The notes below the pieces were generated by a model, which did no database searches, had not been told where the DNA came from, and was given only the letters and a program-made list of their open reading frames with translations. A stretch of DNA of 64,000 nt from Chloroflexus aggregans DSM 9485 (GTDB lineage Bacteria; Chloroflexota; Chloroflexia; Chloroflexales; Chloroflexaceae): positions 2,369,353-2,433,352 of the forward strand of contig NC_011831.1 of NCBI RefSeq assembly GCF_000021945.1. Direction: 5' to 3'. Position numbers and translations under genes: made by a program. The stretch's first letter is position 1; every line of letters starts with the position of its first letter. Shown here piece after piece: positions 18,301-26,730 of this stretch.

Positions 18301-18586
18301 GTTGGCCCGTTATCTGGCAACGGCTGTTGCCTATGCCGAACGACTGAGTGCCGAAGGAAAGCACAACGAGGCGATCCAGATCGCCGAACAGGTGTTGCGT
18401 CGCGATCGCTGTTACGAGGAAGCCTACCAATTGCTGATGCGTGCCCATGCCCGCGCCGGCAGCCGTTCGCAGGCGATGCGCGCCTATACACGTTGTGTCC
18501 AGGCGTTACGTGAGGAATTAGGGATTGAGCCGTTGGCTGAAACGGAAGCGCTCTACCTGCGTATCCGCTTGAATGAGCCGATTTGA
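15380..18586 (+). CDS. Large ATPase transcriptional activator with BTAD domain (MalT/AfsR-like)
   Basis: About 1068 residues from ATG 15380 (a TTG at 15332 adds 16 residues; neither has a clear ribosome-binding site). Order: P-loop VVAPPGSGKTVAL near residue 50, Walker B TLLIIDDAHLID, STAND-type ATPase, a long TPR-like helical region (about 350-780), an OmpR-like winged helix (VQMLGAFRVWRGNQEIQARE) and a C-terminal BTAD domain. Such proteins sense a ligand, oligomerise with ATP and activate transcription. The target is unknown; the divergent phasin-like gene is one candidate. Unlike MalT the DNA-binding part is OmpR/BTAD rather than LuxR. Confidence 0.88.
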   Translation: MVSQAVTGEYNEHLLRPRLLPPPPPLHRIRRVRVEQRLAVAVDVPLTIVVAPPGSGKTVALAALATHGGWPAAWCRADTNDDPSRLLAHLAAALSRVTSLDPNRLPRTIDGLINALTGELDDETLLIIDDAHLIDEQPELRALIERFIVAQPPRLHLVLAGRREPNSPLIATARLRGEALLIEAADLLFTSDEAAQLWQQAGKTLPVDFDELMTFSAGWPLALRIALDATDWRSALGLREQKGKPALDDYLEREVFALLPEPLQRCLQRSAGLRWITPDLCAALDPTFNASELIAELRRRRLFVEPFGEHGVRFQPLIAAWLSRRAAADPEWVHLHRQAAAYFQQHGDHESALYHQIAAGDPAAVTTFLPLARTLLAERRAEAVLDWMRRLALTGDETPELIELQAAALHQLNRLEAALATYRRAERAFAASGDRLGQSRCLRGQAAIYLDTVQPAPATDLLRRALKLLPRQCGAERIELLLMQAENWANRGRADIGLRLEQTARQLAKAHGLSAQYDPQAEVLRPRLLLRAGRLREARQLLEERLWSEQSCTRATGHREPLLLLALINAMLGVGPQALAFAHRMLIEAQQSGNLVTEALAELRLGHAYQLIARGDDQAALQHYSRGLRLLQQVTVPRTRAEGYLGLTLLHGHAGDLARAEADAREGLLLAASAGDEWVAALMLLALGSVTLVADDPRGYEWLDQAEQRFQAGRDTFGLFLVHLWRALAALRVGRTAAVDPLVDQVMHEAVEYGYEHVLIGPSLFGPRDIAALVPLLLRARTMPAHRDTAIRLLRQGFPSIATDDTVDDYHPGFTLRVQMLGAFRVWRGNQEIQAREWQREKARQLFQLLLTMRGNWVQREQICAWLWPDADLEAAERQFKVTLNTLNAALEPHRPPRVPPFFIRRQGLAYSFAPSFGVWIDVDEFELRASSALTATDPDFARRSAQAALQLYRGDYLAESLYDPWTTEERERLLARYLATAVAYAERLSAEGKHNEAIQIAEQVLRRDRCYEEAYQLLMRAHARAGSRSQAMRAYTRCVQALREELGIEPLAETEALYLRIRLNEPI

Positions 18587-18759
18587 CTTTTATTGTGAAA
18601 ATTTGTACGATGAGCATGACGCACGCTCGGCGTTCGTCTGCTGAGCATTGTGTGTCGATAACACGGCTACATTGCTCAGCTTAGCATGCGAATGCTGCGA
18701 GCGTCGCCGGTACATCGAGTGCTTATGGTACACCTTTTTTGTACTAGACGGAGTAACTT

Positions 18760-19158
18760 ATGGATCCCATCTTTGCCGCCGTTCGTCAAATCCACGCAAT
18801 TTTTGGGCGCGAGGTTTTGTCAGTTTTGATCGTGGTAGCGGCGATCTATCTCGCTTTTACCTACAGACCTGCGGCACCGCGTAGCCCGGTGGCGCGAATT
18901 TTTCCGGTCTTGGTTGATATTCAGGCGACGTTAGGATTGATCTACTGGTTGGTCGGTATCTTTAGCGGGATTACGTATTTTCTGGCGTTTCCTTTCATTC
19001 TCCATCCGTTGTTAGGTTTAGCAACGGCTGTGGTTGGGCATATCTTTTTCGGGCCGCGTAATCCCTTTGCTAACCTTGGACGGTGGTCAGCACCGGCGGC
19101 TCTGGGGATTATGTTAGTATTAGTGTTGAGTAATGTGATGATTGCAACAATGGCCTAA
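18760..19158 (+). CDS. Hypothetical four-helix membrane protein
   Basis: A 132-residue hydrophobic protein with about four transmembrane segments (roughly 18-36, 50-70, 73-95, 108-130). The helix order and PLLGLATAVVGHIFF resemble small cytochrome-b561-like or DUF-type membrane proteins, but there is no clear haem ligand pattern and I do not assign a function. GGAGTAACTT stands before the ATG. It is convergent with pxpC, five bases apart. Confidence 0.7.
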   Translation: MDPIFAAVRQIHAIFGREVLSVLIVVAAIYLAFTYRPAAPRSPVARIFPVLVDIQATLGLIYWLVGIFSGITYFLAFPFILHPLLGLATAVVGHIFFGPRNPFANLGRWSAPAALGIMLVLVLSNVMIATMA

Positions 19159-19163
19159 TGCGC

Positions 19164-20150
19164 TCACCGTATTGCGCCCGCTTGGGCCAGCAACCATCCG
19201 TTCTCATCATCTTCAGGCCCGGCAGTCAGCCATACCGACTGCTGGGCTAATGATTCTTTGGCAGTAGCCAGATCGCTTGCGACAAATGTGAGCCGGTCGC
19301 CGGGTAAGAGTTGTGCGGCTAGCGGGAGATCGGCACCGATGACGACGGCAATCACCGGATAGCCGCCGGTCGTTTGGGCATCGGCCATTAACAGGATCGG
19401 TCGGCCATCGGGTGGTAACTGGATCGCGCCCGGTACGATTCCGAATGAGGTTAGCGAGTGGGTAAACGAAGGTAGGATGGCACCGGTCAGTCGGTAGCCT
19501 TGCCGGCTGGCCGCCTGGTCGATCTGCCATGTCGCGGATAGTAGCCCGGTCCACGCCATCGGTAATTGATCCGCATGAGGACCGGGAATGACGCGCAAGC
19601 GTGGTTGAGGGCCGTAGGGTGGACGCCGGTCCACCGGCCACCAACGCATTCCATCAACTGCCATCGCCGGTCGAGCTTGAACGGCGATCCGATCACCGGC
19701 TCGTAATGCTCGTCCCTGATAACCACCAAAGCCACCGGCCAAACAGGTACCCGCACCACCGATCGCCCACTCGACGACCGGTTCACCGGCGACCGCCAGA
19801 TACGCACGGCCGCCCCAGCCGCCACGTCGTCCGCCAAAGGTGATGGTACTGCCGGCCGGAGCGACGGCGCTATGCCACGGGACAAGCGGTGTATCGTTGA
19901 GCCGCGCTTGCAAATCGGCGCCGGCCAGACCGATGGTGATAGTTGTGCTGCAACGGATCTGGGTTCCACCAGCAGTGATCTCGAACGCCGGTACGTAAGG
20001 CTGATTACCGGCTAAGCGGTTAGCTACAGCTAACGCAAACCGATCCATCGCTCCTCCTACCGGCACCCCATAGCGTCGCGCGGTCGTTCGTCCACCGTCT
20101 TGGATTGTCAATAGCGACCCGGCCGCGATGATGTCGAGAAACGTAGCCAC
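19164..20150 (-). CDS. pxpC: 5-oxoprolinase subunit PxpC (biotin-dependent carboxylase-like)
   Basis: A 328-residue KipA/PxpC protein starting with GTG. SLLTIQDGGRTTARRYGVPVGGAMD is the family hallmark near the N terminus (given here as its key G-GR--R-GVP-GGAMD residues), with GAGTCLAGGFGGYQGRAL and the C-terminal ILLMADAQTTGGYPVIAVV. With PxpA and PxpB it opens 5-oxoproline (pyroglutamate) to glutamate using ATP. Normally pxpB and pxpC abut or overlap; here a 1-kb repeat array separates them. Confidence 0.92.
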   Translation of the reverse strand: MATFLDIIAAGSLLTIQDGGRTTARRYGVPVGGAMDRFALAVANRLAGNQPYVPAFEITAGGTQIRCSTTITIGLAGADLQARLNDTPLVPWHSAVAPAGSTITFGGRRGGWGGRAYLAVAGEPVVEWAIGGAGTCLAGGFGGYQGRALRAGDRIAVQARPAMAVDGMRWWPVDRRPPYGPQPRLRVIPGPHADQLPMAWTGLLSATWQIDQAASRQGYRLTGAILPSFTHSLTSFGIVPGAIQLPPDGRPILLMADAQTTGGYPVIAVVIGADLPLAAQLLPGDRLTFVASDLATAKESLAQQSVWLTAGPEDDENGWLLAQAGAIR

Positions 20151-20170
20151 GTGCGTGTTCGATTCGGATC

Positions 20171-21217
20171 AATAGGACACGGATTCACACGGCTTGGGAC
20201 GGATATGCACGGATCAGAAAAAACCGTGTGTATCCGTTCTCCTGCCCCCATCATCAAACCTCTGCATCCTTCGCGTCCTTCGCGTCTTTGCGTTCAAACC
20301 TCTTTGCGTCCTCTGCCCCCTTCGCGTTGCGTTGACCACTCTCTGCGTCTTTGCCCCCCTTTGCGCCTCTACGTTCACACAATAGGACACGGATTCACAC
20401 GGCTTGGGACGGATATGCACGGATCAGAAAAAACCGTGTGTATCCGTTCTCCTGCCCCCATCATCAAACCTCTGCATCCTTCGCGTCCTTCGCGTCTTTG
20501 CGTTCAACCCTCTTTGCGTCCTCTGCCCCATTCGCGTCTTTGCGTTGACCGCTCTCTGCGTCTTTGCCCCCCTTTGCGCCTCTACGTTCACACAATAGGA
20601 CACGGATTCACACGGCTTGGGACGGATATGCACGGATCAGAAAAAACCGTGTGTATCCGTTCTCCTGCCCCCATCATCAAACCTCTGCATCCTTCGCGTC
20701 CTTCGCGTCTTTGCGTTCAACCCTCTTTGCGTCCTCTGCCCCCTTCGCGTCTTTGCGTTGACCGCTCTCTGCGTCTTTGCCCCCTTTGCGCCTCTACGTT
20801 CACACAATAGGACACGGATTCACACGGCTTGGGACGGATATGCACGGATCAGAAAAAACCGTGTGTATCCGTTCTCCTGCCCCCATCATCAAACCTCTGC
20901 ATCCTTCGCGTCCTTCGCGTCTTTGCGTTCAAACCTCTTTGCGTCCTCTGCCCCCTTCGCGTTGCGTTGACCACTCTCTGCGTCTTTGCCCCCCTTTGCG
21001 CCTCTACGTTCACACAATAGGACACGGATTCACACGGCTTGGGACGGATATGCACGGATCAGAAAAAACCGTATGTATCCGTTCTCCTGCCCCCATCATC
21101 AAACCTCTGCATCCTTCGCGCCTTTGCGTTCAAACCTCTTTGCGTCCTCTGCGTTCTTCGCGTCTTTGCGTTGATCACTCTCTGCGTCTTTACCCCCTTT
21201 GCGCCTCTACGTTCACA
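20171..21217. repeat. Five-unit tandem array of ~212-bp repeats between pxpB and pxpC
   Basis: AATAGGACACGGATTCACAC recurs at 20171, 20381, 20594, 20806 and 21016 (period 210-213). Each unit holds ACGGATATGCACGG ... CCGTGTGTATCCGT, a 14-base inverted repeat with two mismatches around a loop with AAAAAA, then several TTTGCGTC/TTGCGTTC-type words and a C-rich stretch. Units are nearly identical; the fifth has lost a short piece. Frames across it are repeat artefacts. The last bases form the 3' end of pxpB. Confidence 0.93.
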
Positions 21218-21846
21218 AACCGCACCCGATCACCGGGTTGCAGGAGACACGGTGGATTGGCAGTTGGATCGAACAAACGCACGTCGGTGCGTCCGATCAA
21301 ATGCCAACCACCGGGCAAGACAGCAGGGTAGATACCGGTCATACCGGCCGCGATTGCCACCGAACCGGCCGGCACCGCGACACGGGGCGTTGTCCGCCGT
21401 GGTAGATGCAGTACCGGTGGGAGCCAGCCCAAATACGGGTATCCCGGCGCAAAACCGATCATTAGCACCCGCTGCTCGGTTGCCGTATGAATTGCGATCA
21501 CCTCAGCAGGTGACAACCCCACCTGTTCAGCAACACTGTCAAGATCAGGCCCGGCGTCACCGCCATAATGTACCGGAATCGTTACCTCACGCCCGGCCGG
21601 CACCGCATGCGATTGTGAGTGGGCGATCAGACGCTGAACATGAGCAATTACTTCGGTGTAGTCAGTTGCTAACGGGTCGAAGCACACCAACAACGTATCA
21701 ATCGCCGGCACCAGATCGATCAGCCCCACCGGCGGATGGTGCTCTAACGCAGTCATCAACGCGAGCGGCGCACCTGCGGTAGCTTCATCAACTGACCACT
21801 GTACCAGTAACGCCGCCTCACCCATTGGGACAATACGTACCGTCAT
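21190..21846 (-). CDS. pxpB: 5-oxoprolinase subunit PxpB (KipI-like)
   Basis: A 218-residue PxpB. The family motifs MGEAALLVQWS at the N terminus, YGGDAGPDLDSVA, MIGFAPGYPYLGWLP and IGRTDVRLFDP are present. Its ATG overlaps the pxpA stop by one base (TAATG). The final residues NVEAQRG and the TAA stop are read from the tandem repeat unit, meaning the native C terminus has been replaced by repeat sequence; since only the last few residues change, function is probably kept. Confidence 0.92.
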   Translation of the reverse strand: MTVRIVPMGEAALLVQWSVDEATAGAPLALMTALEHHPPVGLIDLVPAIDTLLVCFDPLATDYTEVIAHVQRLIAHSQSHAVPAGREVTIPVHYGGDAGPDLDSVAEQVGLSPAEVIAIHTATEQRVLMIGFAPGYPYLGWLPPVLHLPRRTTPRVAVPAGSVAIAAGMTGIYPAVLPGGWHLIGRTDVRLFDPTANPPCLLQPGDRVRFVNVEAQRG

Positions 21847-22604
21847 TATCGTGGTGTTCGCACTGTAATCCCTGCCGCCTCTAGACCGTGGCGCAGTGCT
21901 GCTGCGCGGGCAGCAGCTCCTGGCGTGTCACCGTGCACGCAGATCGTGTCGGCTTGTAATGGTACCGGTGTCCCGTCTATCGCGATCACGACACCATCGC
22001 GCACGATACTGAGTGTCTGTTTCAGACATGCTGTCGGGTCAATAATCAACGCATCGGGATACCGTCGGTCGCGCAGTCGACCATCGGCTTCATAGGCGCG
22101 GTCGGCGAAGGCTTCGGCCAGTACCGGCAATCCCATCTCGCGTCCGGCATCGATCAACGCCGAATCGGCCAAGCCAACCAGGGCTAGCTCATGACTAAAC
22201 GCGGCGACTGCGCGTGCAACGGCTGTGGCCACCACATGATCGCGAGCAGCCACGTTGTACAGCGCACCGTGCGGCTTCACGTGGCGGAGTTCAACCCCTT
22301 CGGCGCGTGCAATAGCGGCCAACGCCCCGATCTGCGCCAACACCCATGCTTCAATCTCAGCCGGTGACATCGGCAACACGCGCCGGCCAAACCCGTGCAG
22401 GTCGGGGTAGCTTGGATGCGCTCCTACCGCCACCCCCAGCTCACGGCAGCGGCGTACTGTATGCCGCATCACGATTGGGTCACCGGCATGCCCACCGCAA
22501 GCGATATTGGCCGAACTGACGAAGGGTAATATACCTTCGTCATCACCGATCTGAAACGCACCATAGCTTTCGCCGCAATCACAATTGAGATCGATTGAGA
22601 GCAT
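21846..22604 (-). CDS. pxpA: 5-oxoprolinase subunit PxpA (LamB/YcsF family)
   Basis: A 252-residue LamB/YcsF protein. It begins [14 protein letters not shown] with the conserved Asp/Asn/Asp-Cys-Glu site, then [24 protein letters not shown] and [10 protein letters not shown]. It forms the 5-oxoprolinase with PxpB and PxpC. The MFS transporter gene ends 64 bp upstream on the same strand and may supply or share the transcript. Confidence 0.94.
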   Translation of the reverse strand: MLSIDLNCDCGESYGAFQIGDDEGILPFVSSANIACGGHAGDPIVMRHTVRRCRELGVAVGAHPSYPDLHGFGRRVLPMSPAEIEAWVLAQIGALAAIARAEGVELRHVKPHGALYNVAARDHVVATAVARAVAAFSHELALVGLADSALIDAGREMGLPVLAEAFADRAYEADGRLRDRRYPDALIIDPTACLKQTLSIVRDGVVIAIDGTPVPLQADTICVHGDTPGAAARAAALRHGLEAAGITVRTPR

Positions 22605-22668
22605 CGTACCCCTGCCCGTCGGCTATCGTCGCAATTACTTGCACATGTGCCTTGCCTTGCTCACATTG

Positions 22669-23829
22669 TTATTGCGCTGACATACCGGCCAGTTGTGCCG
22701 ACCGCGTCATTCCGCGATAGGCCACGGCCAACATCACCACCATAAGGATAGCATCAACCACAACTAACAGCGACCCCATCGCCGGTCCAAACCAGCCGAT
22801 GAAAAAGCCAAATAAGGCCGGCAGAAACAGACCACCGCCGGTACCAATCGTCAGCGCGACACTCAGCGCAACTCCGCTCCGTCCAGCCGCATGCGTAATC
22901 ATCAGCATCGTGGTGGGAAAAATCGGCCCACATGCTAGACCCATCAGTGCCACTGCCGTTAATGCTAGCCCAAATTGGGTAGTACCGATGACTAACAATG
23001 CTCCACTCAGCCCTAGACCAACCAAACACAACAACAGCAACTTCAGCGGCCCCAAGCGATCACCCCAGAAGGTAGCGGCCAACCGTCCACCGGTCAACAT
23101 CCCCCAAAAGAGGCTCGTACCTAATGCTGCTTGGGGTGCGGCCAGCCCGGCCCCTCGTTCGAGGATCAGCGCAATCCAGCCACCGATCCCGATCTCGGTA
23201 CCGATATACGTAAACATGATCAGACCGAACATCACTGCGGCCAGCCAGCGTGGCGCCCCGGACATCTGCGCTGTTGGCGCTTGGGTAGGTTCACCGAGTC
23301 GCAGGGCCGGCGCCACCAACACCAACATCACGATCGCGGCCAGCCAGATCGCCGCTTGCGGTTGGCCGAATAGTCCAATCATTGCGGCTACCAACAACGG
23401 GCCACCGATTGAGCCAACGCTGAAAAAAAGGTTGAGTGCATTGAGCGCTCCGGCGGCACCTTGATACAGACGTGCAATAAGCAGATTCCCCCCCGCCAAC
23501 ATTCCGCCATACCCAAACCCTCCGATCAAGGTACCGGCCAATAAACCGAGGAGCGTTGGGCTAAACCCTGCCCACAATATGCCACCACCCATTAGAGCAG
23601 CACCACCGGCGATCACGGTACGCATACCCCAGCGCCCAATTGCAGCGCCCACACCTACCGACGCCAGGACTGCACCGAGTGAGAAAGCAGTAAAGACGGC
23701 CCCTAGTTCGGTAACATCACGATTCACCTGTACGGCCAAACCGGGTAAGCTCGGCCCGATTGCCGACAGAATCCAGCCGACACCAAAATAGAGCAAACCG
23801 ACAATGATTAACGCCCACGTTCGCTTCAC
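22669..23829 (-). CDS. MFS transporter
   Basis: A 386-residue protein with about 12 transmembrane segments and a GRWGMRTV motif in the loop between helices 2 and 3, where MFS proteins carry motif A. GTG start overlaps the stop of the upstream glycosyltransferase by four bases (GTGA). The substrate is not evident; proximity to pxpABC allows an oxoproline or amino-acid role, while its coupling to a glycosyltransferase does not help. The overall sequence resembles FucP/fsr-like sugar or drug transporters. Confidence 0.85.
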   Translation of the reverse strand: MKRTWALIIVGLLYFGVGWILSAIGPSLPGLAVQVNRDVTELGAVFTAFSLGAVLASVGVGAAIGRWGMRTVIAGGAALMGGGILWAGFSPTLLGLLAGTLIGGFGYGGMLAGGNLLIARLYQGAAGALNALNLFFSVGSIGGPLLVAAMIGLFGQPQAAIWLAAIVMLVLVAPALRLGEPTQAPTAQMSGAPRWLAAVMFGLIMFTYIGTEIGIGGWIALILERGAGLAAPQAALGTSLFWGMLTGGRLAATFWGDRLGPLKLLLLCLVGLGLSGALLVIGTTQFGLALTAVALMGLACGPIFPTTMLMITHAAGRSGVALSVALTIGTGGGLFLPALFGFFIGWFGPAMGSLLVVVDAILMVVMLAVAYRGMTRSAQLAGMSAQ

Positions 23830-25106
23830 GATACCCGCACCAATCGCCGCGCCGACCAGATCGCCGCGTTCGCTGCCGTCAGCTCATCGTAGAGCGCGGC
23901 AATGCGCCGGGCAATCGCCGGCCAGCCATACTCAGCCGCACGCTGTACTGCTCCCGAACGCAGCCGTGCGGCCAATGCTGCGTCGGTCAGAATGCGCTCG
24001 ATCTGGTCAGCGAGCGCCGCATCATCATCCGGCGGAACCAACAAACCGCTGCGCCGATCTTCAATCGTCAGCGCCAACCCGCCCACATTTGACGCCACTA
24101 CCGCCGCCCCGCACGCCAACGCTTCCAGCGCTGCCAGGCCAAACGACTCATAATGAGAAGGCGCAGCGACTACATCAGCCGCCGTGTAATACAGTGGCAA
24201 CCGATCTTGGGGTTGTGCGCCGGCAAAGATGACGTGTGCTGGCAGACCAAGCTCGTGACGTAACGCATCGAGTCGGCGTTGCTCGCTATTCCAACGGTCC
24301 GGTTGAGTCTCATCTTCACCGCCGACTAACACTACCTGCAATCGCTCTTTCCAGTCTGGATGTTGGGCTAGCAACCGCGCTGCAGCCCGGATCAGCGCAT
24401 CCATCCCCTTCAGCGGCTCCATCCGCCCCACGCATACCAGCATTATCGCATCAGGTGCAATCCCGAGCGCTGCCCGCGCCTGCATACGGTCGCCCGGTTG
24501 AAATCGGCGTAAATCAACCCCACATGGTATCACCCTAATGCGGTTCGCATCAGCGCCATAGTGCCACACCATCTGCGCCCGGTCAAGCGGTGTAGCAGCG
24601 ACAACGACATCGACTTCTCGCAGTAAACGTCGTTCAATCGCAATGCGGCGCTTAGTCTCCACCTCTTCCTCCGAGCGAGCGACACTATTCTTCATCGCTC
24701 CCAAGGTGTGAAACATCTGCACGACCGGTGCGCGCCACACACGACGTAGGCGCAACGCTGCTTCACCCGACAGCCAATAGTGACTATGGATGAGATCATA
24801 ACTCACATCTTCACTATCGGCAAAACAGCGTACCCGGCTAACAAACTCCGGCAAGTAGGTCAGGAGCAAATTTTTATCGTAGGGTGCAGCCGGACCGGCG
24901 TGCAAACTGATCAAGCGGACACCACGTCCTAGTGGAAGCACCGTTGGTGTTGTTCGATCTTGGCGACGGGTAAAAATATCAACCCCTATCCCGCGCTGTC
25001 CCAACTCGCGGGCCAACTCGCGGACATACACGTTCATTCCACCGGCTTCTTTCCCGCCAAGACGGGCCAACGGACTGCTATGCACACTCAGCATCGCAAT
25101 GCGCAT
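23826..25106 (-). CDS. GT4 glycosyltransferase (MshA / sucrose-phosphate-synthase-like)
   Basis: Starts at ATG 25106 with GAGGAATCC upstream; the longer frame to 25217 lies in a repeat-like leader. The 426-residue product begins MRIAMLSVHSSPLARLGGKE and has GGMNVYVRELAREL, typical for GT4 enzymes with donor-side GT-B fold; VCVGRMEPLKGMD and PSHYESFGLAALEALACGAA (the E(x)7E region) are intact. It transfers a sugar from an NDP-sugar to an unknown acceptor. The first 56 codons and the leader were copied to 44214-44381. Confidence 0.9.
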   Translation of the reverse strand: MRIAMLSVHSSPLARLGGKEAGGMNVYVRELARELGQRGIGVDIFTRRQDRTTPTVLPLGRGVRLISLHAGPAAPYDKNLLLTYLPEFVSRVRCFADSEDVSYDLIHSHYWLSGEAALRLRRVWRAPVVQMFHTLGAMKNSVARSEEEVETKRRIAIERRLLREVDVVVAATPLDRAQMVWHYGADANRIRVIPCGVDLRRFQPGDRMQARAALGIAPDAIMLVCVGRMEPLKGMDALIRAAARLLAQHPDWKERLQVVLVGGEDETQPDRWNSEQRRLDALRHELGLPAHVIFAGAQPQDRLPLYYTAADVVAAPSHYESFGLAALEALACGAAVVASNVGGLALTIEDRRSGLLVPPDDDAALADQIERILTDAALAARLRSGAVQRAAEYGWPAIARRIAALYDELTAANAAIWSARRLVRVS

Positions 25107-26135
25107 GGATTCCTCGCAACGAATGAAAAGCGAGCGTGCCGGAATGTTCCTGCACCGCCCGCCCCTCCGCGGAATGACGACAGACCCATCACCTGCCTTC
25201 CCTGAGCGTTGTATCACAACTTAGCTGATTGCACAAGGATTGCCGGTGAGATGTTCAAGATAGATGGTAAATCGGTTTCCGTTCTATTGCAAGCTGGCGT
25301 ATCCGTGCCCCATTAATCTGAAGCGAATACCGGCTTCCGCAGCTTGCTGCCCAAACTGTGCCACACTGTGACCAGTTGATTACACCCCCAACCGGTACTT
25401 CAACAGGGCAAGGATGGCATAAAACCCTTGAATGGGCTTCATCTTCTTGCCCTCTTCGTAGGTGCGACCCAAATAGCTCACCGGCACTTCATAGATCCGA
25501 TAGCCACGGCGCAACAACTTGGCGGCAATTTCCGGCTCAATGCGAAAATCGTTGCTCTCAAGCCGTAAATCCCGCAAAATGTCGGTACGCACCACTTTAT
25601 AGCAGGTCTCCATGTCAGAGATCCAGCAGTTATAAAGAAAATTAGTTAAGAACGTCAGAAACTTATTCCCAACTGCGTTCCAAAAATACATCCCGGTATG
25701 GCGGCCAAGAAATCGGCTGCCGAACACGACATCAACGCGCCGATTGGCAATTGGCTTCACCAGCTCGTAATAGTCTTGCGGATCGTACTCTAAATCGGCG
25801 TCTTGAATAATCGTGATCTCGCCGCGGGCATGGGCCAAGCCGCTGCGCACCGCCGCCCCTTTGCCACGGTTTTGCGGATGGCGAATGATAGTGAGGTGCG
25901 GTCGGGTACGTGCCAGTTCGGCGAGTATCGCCGGCGTTTCATCGGTGGAATGGTCATCCACAATGATGATCTCTTTGTCGAGATCAACAGCTTCAACTTG
26001 AGCCAGAATGGTTGGCAGCGTTGCGGCTTCGTTGTAGCAAGGGATGATTACTGAGATAAGTGGTCGGTTCATAGGACAGTTCCACTGTAGTGCGCAGCTA
26101 GGCACTCTTTACCGTTGGCGGCAAGTCTGTACATA
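24939..26135. repeat. Segmental duplication, copy 1 (partner 44214-45410)
   Basis: This segment covers the N-terminal end of the GT4 gene, its leader and the complete GT2 gene and reappears at offset +19273 to +19275. The stretch around 25860-26072 is almost identical in the two copies, while 25620-25800 differs at many positions. Copy 1 has full-length flanking genes and is taken as the original. Confidence 0.85.
25380..26072 (-). CDS. GT2 glycosyltransferase (dolichyl-phosphate-mannose-synthase-like), copy 1
   Basis: The ATG at 26072 gives 230 residues beginning [20 protein letters not shown], the GT2 GT-A start. [23 protein letters not shown] and the DXD-type [14 protein letters not shown] bind the nucleotide sugar and metal. 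No membrane helix, so it resembles soluble DPM1/ArnC-like enzymes lacking the membrane tail. It differs from the copy at 44653-45345 at only a handful of residues (for example VVFGSRF against VVVGSRF). It stands directly upstream of the GT4 gene. Confidence 0.92.
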   Translation of the reverse strand: MNRPLISVIIPCYNEAATLPTILAQVEAVDLDKEIIIVDDHSTDETPAILAELARTRPHLTIIRHPQNRGKGAAVRSGLAHARGEITIIQDADLEYDPQDYYELVKPIANRRVDVVFGSRFLGRHTGMYFWNAVGNKFLTFLTNFLYNCWISDMETCYKVVRTDILRDLRLESNDFRIEPEIAAKLLRRGYRIYEVPVSYLGRTYEEGKKMKPIQGFYAILALLKYRLGV

Positions 26136-26164
26136 GGCTAAATTATATGCTCAATCGAGAATCA

Positions 26165-26290
26165 GTGAGGATTAGACGAGCATGTTGTTCGAGTATAAGC
26201 AGTCAAGGTAACCAAAACTTTCACATACGTTCACATTTGCAGCATGTTGAAGCCGCTCAATTATAGCAAATTCCCTAAGCGATGCAAGGG
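26165..26290 (-). pseudogene. Eroded fragment of a UDP-GlcNAc 2-epimerase gene
   Basis: On the minus strand codons for I-E-R-L-Q-H-A-A-N-V-N-V-C-E-S then GYLD can be read, followed by an in-frame stop. The same string with small changes (RLQYAANVNVCESSSYIDM) lies inside the broken epimerase at 52.3-52.4 kb, and GYLDM is the intact epimerase's motif (40.2 kb). The fragment is about 40 codons long and is a relic, not an expressed gene. Confidence 0.65.
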
Positions 26291-26600
26291 TAAAGAAAAA
26301 GTTCTTGACCGATCATAAAGACTATTTGGTTTAGCTTCGGAGGCTTTTTCGAGCGCAACGACGGCATCGGCAAGTATACCTCTTTGTTGACAGACTATTG
26401 CTAGATATTTCTATGGTGCTGAGTTGTTAGGTAACAACGTCGCTGATAGTTTCAAATTGGTGGTGATGTAATTCAGTTGATGTGGACTAATGGCTTTTCT
26501 CTTTAGATATTCTGCACTGTGTTGAAGAAGAATAAAACCATACAGAGGTTCATTGCCAACATACCTATGAAAATACATTTTGTCGTCATACCGGTTTGTA
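26291..26600 (-). pseudogene. Remnant of a helical-repeat (TPR-like) protein gene
   Basis: An open minus-strand frame of about 100 codons, broken by one TAG, reads YVGNEPLYGFILLQHSAEYL and later KYLAIVCQQRGILADAVVA and LEKASEAKPNSLYD, which has the length and A-A-L-x-x-A-x-x-x-x-P pattern of a TPR unit. There is no start codon or ribosome-binding site. It is interpreted as the tail of a decayed TPR protein. The rest of the gap to 26730 shows nothing recognisable. Confidence 0.45.
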
Positions 26601-26730
26601 CAAAGCCCTACCTGTCTCTCATCGCAGAGTGCTGCGTTTACCGACCTTGACGTGATAACCCAGAATTAGCATTGGTGGCAGGGGATACCCAATTTCTCGT
26701 CGGGTTGTGCTCCCACTGCCAGCACTGGTC

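Noticed and set aside
20151-21331. 219- and 184-residue plus-strand frames rich in Pro/Ser/Arg
   Set aside because: They follow the 212-bp repeat units and merely read the repeat; no ribosome-binding site or protein-like composition.
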